A stretch of 64,000 nucleotides of DNA from Sphingobium fuliginis. Its GTDB lineage: Bacteria; Pseudomonadota; Alphaproteobacteria; Sphingomonadales; Sphingomonadaceae. Position 1 is the stretch's first letter. Every line of letters begins with the position of its first letter. The stretch is from assembly GCF_004152845.1 (NCBI RefSeq), contig NZ_SEON01000005.1:124001-188000 (forward strand). Direction: 5' to 3'. Shown here piece after piece: positions 19,266 to 27,798 of the stretch. The notes beneath the pieces are model-generated. The model was not told the DNA's origin, searched no databases, and was given only the letters and a program-made list of their open reading frames with translations. The translations under genes and the position numbers were made by a program.

Positions 19266-20620
19266 CAGTGGATCACCGCATCGGGGCGGAACAATTCGGC
19301 CGGCAGGGCTATGCCCCGGTCGGCCAGTTCGCCCATGAATTTGGGACGGATGCCCGTCGCCTCGAAATGGCCGCGCACCATGTTGTTCTCGTCGCGGCCC
19401 GTCATCTTGAAGCGGAAGATTTCCTGCATGGTGATGACTTCCCCTTCCATGCCGGTGATCTCCGACAGGCTGAGCAGACGGCGGCGGCCATCGGCCAGCC
19501 GTCCCACCTGCACGATCACATTCAGCGCCGAAGCGATCTGCGCGCGGGCGGAACGCGGCGAGATGTCGATGCCGCTCATGCCGATCATCTGCTCGACCCG
19601 GGACAGCGCATCGCGCGGCGTGTTGGCGTGCACGGTCGTCATCGATCCGTCATGGCCGGTGTTCATGGCCTGAAGCATGTCGAAGGCTTCACCGGCGCGG
19701 ACCTCGCCCACGATGATGCGGTCGGGCCGCATGCGCAGCGCATTCTTCACCAGGTCGCGCTGCGTGACTTCTCCCTTGCCCTCGATATTGGCGGGACGGG
19801 TTTCCAGCCGCGCGACATGGCGCTGCTGCAATTGCAGTTCGGCCGAATCCTCGATGGTGACGATGCGTTCATGTTCATCGATGGCGGCTGACATGGCGTT
19901 GAGCAGGGTCGTCTTGCCCGAACCGGTGCCGCCGGAAATCAACACGTTGCGCCGCGCCTCCACCACGGCGGACAGGACCTGCGCCATCGGCGCGGGCACG
20001 CTGCCCAGTTCGGTGAGGCGCGCCATGCTGATCGGCACCTTGGCGAACTTGCGGATGGAAAGCAGCGATCCATCGATGGCCAGCGGCGGAACCACGGCAT
20101 TGACGCGGGAGCCATCCGCAAGGCGAGCGTCGACAAAGGGGGAGGATTCGTCGATCCGCCGGCCCACCGCCGCCACGATTTTCTGGATGATGCGCAGAAG
20201 ATGCTTCTCATCCTTGAACCGGGTCGCGGTTTCGACCAGCCGGCCGTTGCGCTCCACGAAGACGACCTTGTGCCCGTTCACCAATATGTCGGTGATGCTA
20301 TGGTCCTTGAGCAGCGGCTCAAGCGGTCCCAGTCCCAGCAGCTCATCCAATATATCCGACACCAGCCGGCGACGCTCTTCCAGATTGAGCGCATGCTTCT
20401 GCAGCGCGAGCTGCTCATGGACGATCTCGCCCACTTCGGCTTCCACCTGCGCCCGCGACATGGTTTCCAGCGCGGAAAGATTGATGATGTCGATCAGCTT
20501 CTGGTGCAGCGCCACCTTGAGTTCGGTATGCCGGTCCTCCTCCAGATGGGCGGCCTCGGTCTCGACCGGTCCCACCTCGTCCCTAGGGTCGCCGCGTTCG
20601 CCTTTTCGGATCTGCCACAT
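19265..20620 (-). CDS. cpaF: CpaF/TadA secretion ATPase
   Basis: A 451-residue hexameric secretion ATPase that powers assembly of the Flp pilus. Seen in order: helical N-domain, IMARY-like region with ITDILVNGHKVVFVERNGRL, Walker A (LISGGTGSGKTTLLNAM) near residue 235, the Asp box (IVTIEDSAELQLQQ), LETRPANIEGKGEVTQRDL and Walker B (MRPDRIIVGEVRAGEAFDML), then the His box (TGHDGSMTTVHANTPRDAL). All catalytic elements are intact. The ends touch tadB and cpaE by one base each. Confidence 0.96.
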   Translation of the reverse strand: MWQIRKGERGDPRDEVGPVETEAAHLEEDRHTELKVALHQKLIDIINLSALETMSRAQVEAEVGEIVHEQLALQKHALNLEERRRLVSDILDELLGLGPLEPLLKDHSITDILVNGHKVVFVERNGRLVETATRFKDEKHLLRIIQKIVAAVGRRIDESSPFVDARLADGSRVNAVVPPLAIDGSLLSIRKFAKVPISMARLTELGSVPAPMAQVLSAVVEARRNVLISGGTGSGKTTLLNAMSAAIDEHERIVTIEDSAELQLQQRHVARLETRPANIEGKGEVTQRDLVKNALRMRPDRIIVGEVRAGEAFDMLQAMNTGHDGSMTTVHANTPRDALSRVEQMIGMSGIDISPRSARAQIASALNVIVQVGRLADGRRRLLSLSEITGMEGEVITMQEIFRFKMTGRDENNMVRGHFEATGIRPKFMGELADRGIALPAELFRPDAVIH

Positions 20621-21855
20621 CAGCCTTTCTCCGCCTGACCTTCGGCCTCAGCAGCCTGGATGCAGCAATCGACGATGTCCTGCATATCCTTGCAGATGCG
20701 GCTGCGCGCCTTCAGCTCCTGGATCAATACGCCCTGGTCCAGCGCCGAGCTGACCAGTGGGAAATCGTTGGCGATGCTGAGCTTCACCGGATGATCCAGC
20801 GCCGCTGCCGCATCCTCCAGACCGATGGCGCGGAAGAATTTCTTCTCCACGCGGTTGGCGACGACATGGATGCGCGCGGGATCGATGTCCTGATCGCGGA
20901 GCAGCGAAATCTGACGGCGCGCCTGCCGCAGGCTGGCGATGGTGAGTTCGCACACAAGAAACACGACCTGCGAACGCGCCACCAGCGACATCGACCAGTT
21001 GGTCCAGTTGCCCGGCAGGTCCAGATAGACCGTATCGAAACTGCGCTGCGCCAGTTCGACGATGCGGAAGACCTGATCGGCGTTTACTGCCTCGATCGGC
21101 ATGATGTCCGCCGGCGCGGTCACGACCCTGAGGCCGGTCGAAGTTTCCACGGTGACGGTCCGCAACAGCTCATTGTCGACGCGGCTGCCCGCGTTGAGAA
21201 GGTCCGCCAGTGTCAGGGGCGAGGAAATCCCCAGGAAGGTGCCGGCATTGCCGAACTGTATGTCGAAGTCGAACAGGCAGACCTCACCGCTGCCCTGCTT
21301 TGTCGAGCGTGCGTGAAGACTGGCCGCCTGCGTCGCTATGGTCGTCGCGCCGACGCCGCCAACGCTCTTGATGATGGACACAAGCTGGCCGGTCTTCACG
21401 TCGTCCTGACGGCTGGCTGCAATGCGGCTGCGCAGATCGTCCAGTATCGCCGCCAGATCATGGGCGCGCAGCGGCAGTTCGATGACGTCGTTGATCCCGC
21501 TGCGCAACAGGGCGCGCACAACGGCGATCTGCGCGCCACGCACGGCCGCCACCAGCATCAGCTTCGGATGAGCCGCGCGAAGGCCGGCGAGCCGCACCAT
21601 GGAGGCTTCATTGTCTGGCTGAACCTCGATGATGATCGCCTTGGCATCGGCCACCAGTTGCGCCGGCACAGCCTCCCCCGCGCCCAGCATGGACAGGGTG
21701 AGCGATTGGCCGGTCAGGCGATCGCCCAATATATCGGACGCCTGCACCTCCTGCTCCGACATGATGAGGTGAAGGCCTTCATCCCCGATATTGAGGGTCC
21801 AGCTCTCGACGGGTTCCGTTGCGTTCGTCACGATGCCCACGATCTTGTCCCTCAA
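20620..21855 (-). CDS. cpaE: CpaE/TadZ pilus-locus MinD-like ATPase
   Basis: A 411-residue protein with an N-terminal receiver-like domain (about residues 1-145; AIIIEVQPDN in place of the usual phosphoacceptor region) and a ParA/MinD ATPase domain. The deviant Walker A reads SIIKSVGGVGATTIATQ near residue 165, with Thr replacing the usual signature Lys-Thr pattern, as commonly seen in CpaE. TadZ/CpaE places the pilus machine at the pole. The start is a TTG overlapping the preceding tadE stop by four bases (TTGA); the coupling supports it, but a later GTG cannot be excluded. Confidence 0.9.
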   Translation of the reverse strand: MRDKIVGIVTNATEPVESWTLNIGDEGLHLIMSEQEVQASDILGDRLTGQSLTLSMLGAGEAVPAQLVADAKAIIIEVQPDNEASMVRLAGLRAAHPKLMLVAAVRGAQIAVVRALLRSGINDVIELPLRAHDLAAILDDLRSRIAASRQDDVKTGQLVSIIKSVGGVGATTIATQAASLHARSTKQGSGEVCLFDFDIQFGNAGTFLGISSPLTLADLLNAGSRVDNELLRTVTVETSTGLRVVTAPADIMPIEAVNADQVFRIVELAQRSFDTVYLDLPGNWTNWSMSLVARSQVVFLVCELTIASLRQARRQISLLRDQDIDPARIHVVANRVEKKFFRAIGLEDAAAALDHPVKLSIANDFPLVSSALDQGVLIQELKARSRICKDMQDIVDCCIQAAEAEGQAEKG

Positions 21856-22469
21856 TTTGATGCCGAGCCCTGGCCGTCTTCCATGGTGAGAGCGGCGCTG
21901 AAACTGGGTAATGGAATCGATGCCCTGAAAAGGATGAGCGCTATAGGCCGAAAGGCCATGTTTTTTATTCGTACCGTGACCAGCGGCGCTATATCTGGGC
22001 CATTTGGATCACCGGAATAACCGATACCGGAATTATCATATTGAACCTCGACATTGGCTGCACCTAATTCCGGCAGGAATGCCTTCATCCGATTGACAAT
22101 ATTGGTGAAAGCCGCCGAGTTATAGGGTGTTATCAGGGAGTTGCATGCGCTGCCGCTGCATGAACCGCAGGCAGTGGAATTGCATGTCATCGATGAAAAA
22201 TAGGATGTGCCTATCGATGATCCCTGTGCGATGCTGCTACTCCCGGTCGCGAAGCTGTATGTCGCGATGCCGGTCGCCACCGGATCGGTGGCGACGGCGT
22301 AACGGACGCCCATTTGGGTAGCCTTTTCCGCACGGTTCCAGGTCCACATCAACCGCCCGACATCAATGATGCCCAGCAGGAAGATAAGCAGCAGCGGCAA
22401 AACTAACGCAAACTCGGCTGCGGAGGAGGCCCGGCTGTCTCTGATCAGGGCGGTGAAGGATTTGCTCAT
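21852..22469 (-). CDS. tadE: TadE-like minor pseudopilin
   Basis: A 205-residue TadE-domain protein: positively charged start, the processing-site-like SSAAEFALVLPLLLIFLLG (the Glu of AAEFA corresponds to Glu5 of pseudopilins) and then a Cys-rich periplasmic region with six Cys between about residues 95 and 112. CpaA would process it. It overlaps its upstream neighbour, another TadE-like gene, by four bases and cpaE by four bases. Confidence 0.88.
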   Translation of the reverse strand: MSKSFTALIRDSRASSAAEFALVLPLLLIFLLGIIDVGRLMWTWNRAEKATQMGVRYAVATDPVATGIATYSFATGSSSIAQGSSIGTSYFSSMTCNSTACGSCSGSACNSLITPYNSAAFTNIVNRMKAFLPELGAANVEVQYDNSGIGYSGDPNGPDIAPLVTVRIKNMAFRPIALILFRASIPLPSFSAALTMEDGQGSASN

Positions 22470-22993
22470 AACCCCATCACCGGCGATTGAGAACTGGCGT
22501 TCAGATACAAGGTGCTACTGTCGAATCCCAGCTTATTGAATAACGATTGATATTGAAGCCGGTGAGCATTGTCGGTTGACGTCGCCACCTTCACGACGGG
22601 AATGAAATTCATCCCTTCGTAAATACCCGAAGCGCTGACACTTGCCGGATCGACGCAATCATAGGTGACTCTGATCGACTGCGGATCGGTCCATCCGGTG
22701 AGACGCGCATTGCCGCCGGTCAGTTGCCCGGTTCGAACCAGATTGCGCGTGTCCGCCTCGACGGTGCCGCCCGGAACATTATCGGTCGACGCCGTGGTGC
22801 AACTGAAATTCGAGAAACTCAGCCGGCCGGCATAGCGGGCGCCATCCCTCACCGCCTTGACCACGACATGCTCGCTCAGAAAATAATTGCCGAGTTCGAA
22901 AGCGCCGAACATCAGCGCGATGAGCAAGGGCGTCACGAGCGCCATTTCGGCGGCGGACGAACCCGACTGCTCCCTGAAAAGGCGCACAAACAT
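22466..22993 (-). CDS. TadE/TadF-like minor pseudopilin
   Basis: A 175-residue protein with the same N-terminal plan as its neighbour: EQSGSSAAEMALVTPLLIAL (Glu after Ala-Ala), one membrane segment, then a periplasmic domain with two Cys. Tad loci usually encode TadE and TadF as a pair; this is probably the TadF equivalent, but TadE and TadF cannot be safely separated by eye. It ends in a four-base overlap with the next gene. Confidence 0.85.
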   Translation of the reverse strand: MFVRLFREQSGSSAAEMALVTPLLIALMFGAFELGNYFLSEHVVVKAVRDGARYAGRLSFSNFSCTTASTDNVPGGTVEADTRNLVRTGQLTGGNARLTGWTDPQSIRVTYDCVDPASVSASGIYEGMNFIPVVKVATSTDNAHRLQYQSLFNKLGFDSSTLYLNASSQSPVMGL

Positions 22994-23002
22994 CGCTCCG
23001 CC

Positions 23003-24580
23003 TCACTCTATCAGGCGCGGAGTATCGCGCCGCGTGATCTGCGGGGTGCCGCCACCTTCGCCGGTGCCCGATGAGCCGATGACTTCCACATAAACGTCAT
23101 TTCTGCTCGTGTAGGAAGCGGAACAGCCAGTCTGGTTGCTCGGAGTGCCCCCACATTTGGTGCGATCCATGCTAGGTTCCACCATGAAGACGTCGATGTA
23201 ACCCGCCACCGGAATCGTCTTCTTGCCATTCAGTTGCTTGTTCTTATCGGCAAGTTTGCAATTGACCACGGCAGCGGTCAGGCGTCGCCTGTCTATGTTG
23301 TTCGTATTGGGCGCCACGCCCGGATAATTGCACTGTCCCGCCTGAGGCGTGCTGTAAGTGGAAAGATTGGGATTACCCGCCGTCGCCCTTGGTGCCAGGC
23401 GGGCCGCTGGATCCTCCGCTTCCCAAAGATAGGTTTGATAGCGGGTGACATTGGGCCCCAGACCAGCGGTGTTTTGCCAGTCAACGCTCGGATGATTGGA
23501 TCGGAAATAGGCGGCCCTGTCCCACACGCCGTTGCCGATGCGCGAGGTATAATTGCTCGCGCCGATGGAATGCATCAGGTCGCGCGGGAAGCCCATGATT
23601 TCCGGCGTAATGGTAGGACTCAGCGCAGCGGCGGTCGTTGGCCGGTAACGTTTGCTCTCATAGTTGGTATTGTCAGCCGGATTTTCCTCCCAGGAACAGG
23701 TTGCACCGCGAACCACGTCCTTGCGCACATTAGTTGAAGGTGAGCAGGGAGGATTGGAACATGCGGAACTATTGCCGGGCGGAAAGTCGAACCGCATATT
23801 GAGCGAATCCCGCACGGCGTTGAGCAGGTTGCCCGTTTCCATCGTCACATTTTCGGTCGGCGCACAATTGCTATACAAGGCATTAGAAGCAAGAGCCTCT
23901 GCTACGCTGCTTGCACCCCTACCTGCCTGATCGACGAAGCCGAAATTACCGGGCCCCCATTGCGTGCCTCCTTCCGCCATCACGATGCCTGTGCCGGATG
24001 GAATTGAAACCGCGTAATGGGAATTGGTGTTGCCATCAGGCTCGTCAGGATTGCAGATGAAGAATGGAACGGCTCCACAGATGGCGGAACCCACACCCGC
24101 ATAAGCTGTCCCCGAAACGGGGCCGGAGGAAATTGCGGATACTATCGGCGTCAAGGCATAAAAGGCGGATCGCGTGCCAACGGTGACTTCAACGAAATTG
24201 GCTGTTGCGTCGTTCGTTGCGGCCTTGGATTTGTCCTTGGTCTCGTAGAAACGGATTGCCCCTGTAGCATCGCAGGCGGGCTCATCCGCAATCGTGATGC
24301 GCGGCGTTGAGCCATCATTTGCGAAACGGCTGCTATTGGCAATCAGGTTCCTTGCCGCATTTGCAGCTCTGCTGCACGCGCCAGTCGCACCGTCAAGTTG
24401 ACTTGCCGCTGCCAGAGCCGCCTGATCCGCCGCACTCTGCAACTCGCTGTCCATTCCGGCGAGCCGTGCATAATCGAAAGCAATCCCGCCTGCGGCGATC
24501 AGCGCGAAAAGCGACAGCGCAACCGTCGGAGCGACCGCACCGCCTGTTGACTGCAGCAAGCTTTTCCGAGCGCGAGACAT
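23003..24580 (-). CDS. tadG: TadG-like pilus assembly protein
   Basis: A 525-residue protein with the Tad N-terminal domain: STGGAVAPTVALSLFALIAA and GIAFDYARLAGMDSELQSA, one membrane segment, then AADQAALAAASQLDGATGAC. The large remaining periplasmic part is Cys-rich (several CxxC-like and spaced pairs) and does not show a clear von Willebrand A domain with MIDAS motif, which many TadG proteins have. The ATG at 24580 is preferred because the alternative ATG at 24592 has its GGAGG directly abutting. A role at the outer part of the pilus machine is known only for the family. Confidence 0.82.
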   Translation of the reverse strand: MSRARKSLLQSTGGAVAPTVALSLFALIAAGGIAFDYARLAGMDSELQSAADQAALAAASQLDGATGACSRAANAARNLIANSSRFANDGSTPRITIADEPACDATGAIRFYETKDKSKAATNDATANFVEVTVGTRSAFYALTPIVSAISSGPVSGTAYAGVGSAICGAVPFFICNPDEPDGNTNSHYAVSIPSGTGIVMAEGGTQWGPGNFGFVDQAGRGASSVAEALASNALYSNCAPTENVTMETGNLLNAVRDSLNMRFDFPPGNSSACSNPPCSPSTNVRKDVVRGATCSWEENPADNTNYESKRYRPTTAAALSPTITPEIMGFPRDLMHSIGASNYTSRIGNGVWDRAAYFRSNHPSVDWQNTAGLGPNVTRYQTYLWEAEDPAARLAPRATAGNPNLSTYSTPQAGQCNYPGVAPNTNNIDRRRLTAAVVNCKLADKNKQLNGKKTIPVAGYIDVFMVEPSMDRTKCGGTPSNQTGCSASYTSRNDVYVEVIGSSGTGEGGGTPQITRRDTPRLIE

Positions 24581-24601
24581 GGGATCTCTCATCCTCCTCG
24601 T

Positions 24602-24883
24602 TCAGTTGGCTCCACCGCCGGAACCGCCGCCACCGCCTCCAGTACCGCTGGTGGTACGGATCGACTGGGGCTTCTTCACCTTGTCGGTGCGATAGCGTTC
24701 CACCGCCGCGGCCGAGCGCTGGCCATCACCACCCTCGACCAACGTACCTTCATAATGCGGGTCGGGATCGATCACCTGCATCGCATAATTGCTGCGAACC
24801 GCGCCGCCGAAGGTCGGGTCGTTCGCCGTGCAGCCTGCCAGCAGGGGCAGAAGCAGAGCCGGGGCAAGATAAAGTGCACGCAT
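24602..24883 (-). CDS. Small lipoprotein at the CpaD position of the tad locus
   Basis: A 93-residue lipoprotein (LLPLLAGCTAND; lipobox Cys near residue 17) with a Gly-rich C-terminus. It follows the secretin gene cpaC, where many tad loci encode CpaD, and contains SNYAMQVIDPDPHYEG, which recalls a stretch seen in CpaD-like proteins. CpaD is usually about 200 residues, so this is either a very short variant or an unrelated pilotin-like lipoprotein. The ATG at 24883 follows GCAGGAGG; an upstream in-frame GTG overlapping the cpaC stop region is less likely. Confidence 0.75.
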   Translation of the reverse strand: MRALYLAPALLLPLLAGCTANDPTFGGAVRSNYAMQVIDPDPHYEGTLVEGGDGQRSAAAVERYRTDKVKKPQSIRTTSGTGGGGGGSGGGAN

Positions 24884-24897
24884 CGTCAACCTCCTGC

Positions 24898-26403
24898 TCA
24901 CAGCTCATATCCGCTGGGCGCCTTGCCTGTCGCGGGCGCTTCCTTGGCAGGCGCAGGCGCGTTCTTGGGCGCTTCGGGCGGCATCGCATTGGGATCGAGC
25001 GGATTGATCCCCACCGCCTTGTCCGTCCGCCCCATCAGGAACAGGTCGAGTTCGTGCGGGGGCGCGACCCGGTCGGTCGGCAGGCGCACATCCTCTGCCC
25101 GCATCGGCTTCACAAGGCGCGGCGTCACGATGATGACGAGTTCGCTCTCGCTCTTCTGGAAACCGCTGGAACGAAACAGTGCGCCGATGATCGGGATGGA
25201 ACCCAGGATCGGAAACTGCCGCACCGTGTCCTGGAAATCCTTGCGCAGCAGCCCTGCCAGGGCGAAGGACTGCCCGTCGCGCAATTCCAGCGTGGTGCTG
25301 GCGCGCCGCGTCTGCAGGCCCGGGATGGTGAGACCGTTGATCGTCACCGAAGCGGACGGATCGATGGAACTGACCTCCGGTTCCACCACCAGATTGATGA
25401 TGCCATCCTCCAGCACTGTCGGCGTGAAACCCAGGCTGACACCGAAGGGCTTGAATTCGATGGTGATGGAATTGCCGCCGTTATTGCCGCTGCCGCCGCT
25501 ATTGCCGCCCTGCGATACCGGTATCGGGAACTCGCCGCCCGCCAGGAAAGACGCCGTTTCGCCCGACAGCGCGACCAGTGTCGGCTCGGCCAGCGTGGTC
25601 ACGACGCCCTTGCGCTCCAGCGCGTCCAGTGCAGTGGTGAGGTTGAGGCTGCCCACTGAATAATTCGCCGCCCCGATGCCGAAGCTGTCCAGAATCTTGC
25701 TCAGATCCACAATCGGCCGACCATTGGTGTCGGACAGGATGGCGGAAGACTGCGCCGCATTGCCGATGCCGCCCACCACCTTGCCGCTATCGGACAGGAA
25801 AGCGGTGTTGATCCCGAACTGCTTCGCCGCGCTGCGGGTCATTTCGGAAAAGCGCACCTCCAGCATCACCTGCTGAGCGGCGCCTACCGACATCATGTTG
25901 ACGACCTTGTCACCGGCATAGGTCTTAGCGATCTGCACTGCGCGATCGACCGCCGCCGCGCTCGACACGGTGCCGGTCAGTACCACAGCGTCATTGGAAA
26001 TGCGGGCGCCGATAGGCTGACCGGGCAACAGTTCCGACAATTGCCGCTTCAACGTCACGACATCGGGGCCTACGGCCACGTCGACCACCGCGATCATCAT
26101 GTTGCGGCTGTCGTAGAGCGTCAGGCTGGTGGTGCCCATCTTCTTGCCCAGCACATAGACCGAACGGTTGGTCATGGGCAGGACGTCAGCGATTTCCGCA
26201 TTGCCGACCAACGCCTTGGAAAAAGGCCGGTCGACGGTCAGCACCTGGCTCTTGTTGAGGGGCACGTCGAGTTGGCCGGCATGGTTGGCGTTATTGACGT
26301 TGAGCGAGGCGACCTGCGCCTGGGCCTGCATGGGCAGCAGCGACGCACCGGCGCCCAGCGCCAGGGACAATGCCAGCATCGGCAAGGACTTAGCGGGAAC
26401 CAT
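24898..26403 (-). CDS. cpaC: Tad pilus outer-membrane secretin CpaC/RcpA
   Basis: A 501-residue secretin. It has a signal peptide (LALSLALGAGASLLPMQAQA), the N-terminal pilus-motif domain (LDVPLNKSQVLTVDRPFSKA, GNAEIADVLPMTNRSVYVLG), a BON-like domain (residues ~120-185) and the C-terminal secretin domain with LAEPTLVALSGETASFLAGG, EFPIPV and ALAGLLRKD and PILGSIPIIGALFRS. It would form the outer-membrane channel for the Flp pilus. The start overlaps the cpaB end by 14 bases. A proline/alanine-rich tail of ~40 residues follows the secretin domain. Confidence 0.95.
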   Translation of the reverse strand: MVPAKSLPMLALSLALGAGASLLPMQAQAQVASLNVNNANHAGQLDVPLNKSQVLTVDRPFSKALVGNAEIADVLPMTNRSVYVLGKKMGTTSLTLYDSRNMMIAVVDVAVGPDVVTLKRQLSELLPGQPIGARISNDAVVLTGTVSSAAAVDRAVQIAKTYAGDKVVNMMSVGAAQQVMLEVRFSEMTRSAAKQFGINTAFLSDSGKVVGGIGNAAQSSAILSDTNGRPIVDLSKILDSFGIGAANYSVGSLNLTTALDALERKGVVTTLAEPTLVALSGETASFLAGGEFPIPVSQGGNSGGSGNNGGNSITIEFKPFGVSLGFTPTVLEDGIINLVVEPEVSSIDPSASVTINGLTIPGLQTRRASTTLELRDGQSFALAGLLRKDFQDTVRQFPILGSIPIIGALFRSSGFQKSESELVIIVTPRLVKPMRAEDVRLPTDRVAPPHELDLFLMGRTDKAVGINPLDPNAMPPEAPKNAPAPAKEAPATGKAPSGYEL

Positions 26404-27319
26404 AGCGCTTCACCTCATAGCTGGTGCCGGTCGTGCCGCGCACGATCTCGACCGATGCGGTCGACGGCAGAGCGTTCGTGTTCTTCGGAATCGCGCGGCG
26501 TGCGGGACGGAACGCGGAGGCCGGACGCGGCGGCAGATAGGCAAGGTCGGCAACGCGGGCGCGCGGGCCGGCAAAACCGCCCACATAGGCGCCGTCGCGC
26601 AAATCCTCTATGCCGACGGTCTGCACGGCGGGATTGGGCTTGTCGGTGATATTGCGCAGGACCAGCGTGAGTTGCCCGACCTGCTGCGCCAGAACCAGCT
26701 TCTGCGCGTCGACCTGGTTGACCTCCAGCGTCGCGGTCTTGCCGACGGCCGGGTCCTTGGACGTGTCATTGGCGTTCTGGTCAATGGCGATCACGCGCGT
26801 GCCTTGAAGCAGGACGTCGGTGATCTGCTGGCTGCCGCCGCCTGCCGGGTCCTGAAGGGTGCGGGTGACGAAGACATCGACGGTGTCGCCGGGAAGCACG
26901 AAACCGCCCGCAGCGGCTACATCGCTCACGCGTACGGCGACGGCCCTCATTTCTGGGGCCAGGACTGCCGACATCGTCGCCCGCCCGCCTTCACCGGAGA
27001 GCTTGGAGGCCAGTATCGGTTCGCCGGGCTCGATTTGCCGGAGGACGACGCGGCCTTTGCCGAGGGAGGTCAATTGGATGGGATCGCGGAAAGCGCCGGG
27101 CGGTACGGAATTGGCGGGCCAGTCGACCACGCGGATCTTTTCGGCGGTTACTGCGGCACCAAATGGCAGTGGTACAGCAGCAACAACGACTTTCGCCATA
27201 CCACCGTCCACCTGTTGCACCTTTTCGGCGCTGGCCAGATAGGTATTGGCGACAAAAACGGCTGCAAGACCCAGCACTATCGCTAAGCCAAGGACCATGA
27301 GAGACCTACGCTGCCCCAC
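26390..27319 (-). CDS. cpaB: Pilus assembly protein CpaB/RcpC
   Basis: A 309-residue protein with an N-terminal membrane anchor (LMVLGLAIVLGLAAVFVANTY), a SAF domain (KVVVAAVPLPFGAAVTAEKI, LRQIEPGEPILASKLSG) and the RcpC/CpaB segment with VRVSDVAAAGGFVLPGDTVD VFVTRTL split over the domain core. It helps build the secretin complex. The start is a GTG with GGGGGGAG six bases ahead. It is the first gene after the pilin genes and is separated from them by a palindrome. Confidence 0.92.
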   Translation of the reverse strand: MGQRRSLMVLGLAIVLGLAAVFVANTYLASAEKVQQVDGGMAKVVVAAVPLPFGAAVTAEKIRVVDWPANSVPPGAFRDPIQLTSLGKGRVVLRQIEPGEPILASKLSGEGGRATMSAVLAPEMRAVAVRVSDVAAAGGFVLPGDTVDVFVTRTLQDPAGGGSQQITDVLLQGTRVIAIDQNANDTSKDPAVGKTATLEVNQVDAQKLVLAQQVGQLTLVLRNITDKPNPAVQTVGIEDLRDGAYVGGFAGPRARVADLAYLPPRPASAFRPARRAIPKNTNALPSTASVEIVRGTTGTSYEVKRYGSR

Positions 27320-27347
27320 GACAACTCCCCCCGGAATTGATCATCAA

Positions 27348-27375
27348 GAGCCGGTCGATACGTATCGACCGGCTC
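27348..27375 (-). promoter_or_regulatory. Perfect 28-base palindrome between flp and cpaB
   Basis: GAGCCGGTCGATA, CG, TATCGACCGGCTC: perfect 14-base half-sites with no mismatch. It starts 10 bases after the flp stop codon and ends 29 bases before the cpaB start. On the minus strand there is no T-run behind it, so it is not a full rho-independent terminator. A 3' stabiliser of abundant pilin mRNA, a processing site or a partial attenuator would all fit. A protein-binding operator is also possible. Confidence 0.65.
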
Positions 27376-27384
27376 ATTTATTTG

Positions 27385-27564
27385 TTAACAAACACCATTG
27401 GTCGTATTAATACAGTTCTTGGCTGTATTCATGGCGCCACTAATTGCGCCGCCCAACTGGAAAGCAGCCAATGCAATGCCAGTACCCACGATCGCCAGGA
27501 TCAAGGCATATTCGGCAGCCGACGCACCACTTTGGTCAGCCCAAAATTTTTTAATAAAAGTCAT
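27385..27564 (-). CDS. flp: Flp type IVc major pilin (copy nearer cpaB)
   Basis: A 59-residue Flp pilin. The leader is short and basic (TFIKKFWADQSG), followed by the processing site GASAAEYALILAIVGTG, where CpaA should cut after Gly13 or Ala region, leaving the Glu-Tyr pair conserved in Flp pilins, and a hydrophobic helix. It ends in KNCINTTNGVC, with two Cys that could form a loop. A GGGGG site lies before the ATG. It is nearly identical to the copy 54 bases upstream, differing mainly at the first and last ten residues. Confidence 0.95.
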   Translation of the reverse strand: MTFIKKFWADQSGASAAEYALILAIVGTGIALAAFQLGGAISGAMNTAKNCINTTNGVC

Positions 27565-27618
27565 ATTAACCCCCAGTCATTGAATTACTGAAACTAAAAT
27601 AGCACTGCATCAACCGGT

Positions 27619-27798
27619 TCAGCACACGCCGTTGGCAGTAGAAATACAATTCTTGGCCCTGTTCATGGCGCCGCTAATCGCACCGCCCAATTGGAACGCC
27701 GCCAGCGCGATACCCGTCCCCACGATCGCCAGGATCAAAGCATATTCGGCCGCCGACGCACCACTTTGGTCGGCCCACAGGCTCTTCAAAAAGGTCAT
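27619..27798 (-). CDS. flp: Flp type IVc major pilin (first copy)
   Basis: A 59-residue Flp pilin, the promoter-proximal gene of the tad block. MTFLKSLWADQSGASAAEYA gives the leader and the conserved Glu-Tyr; the hydrophobic helix and the C-terminal KNCISTANGVC match its neighbour. The start follows GTAGGGGT. Two tandem pilins sharing an identical core suggest recent duplication, with third-position changes showing that the copies are not fresh. Which one is the major subunit cannot be told. Confidence 0.95.
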   Translation of the reverse strand: MTFLKSLWADQSGASAAEYALILAIVGTGIALAAFQLGGAISGAMNRAKNCISTANGVC

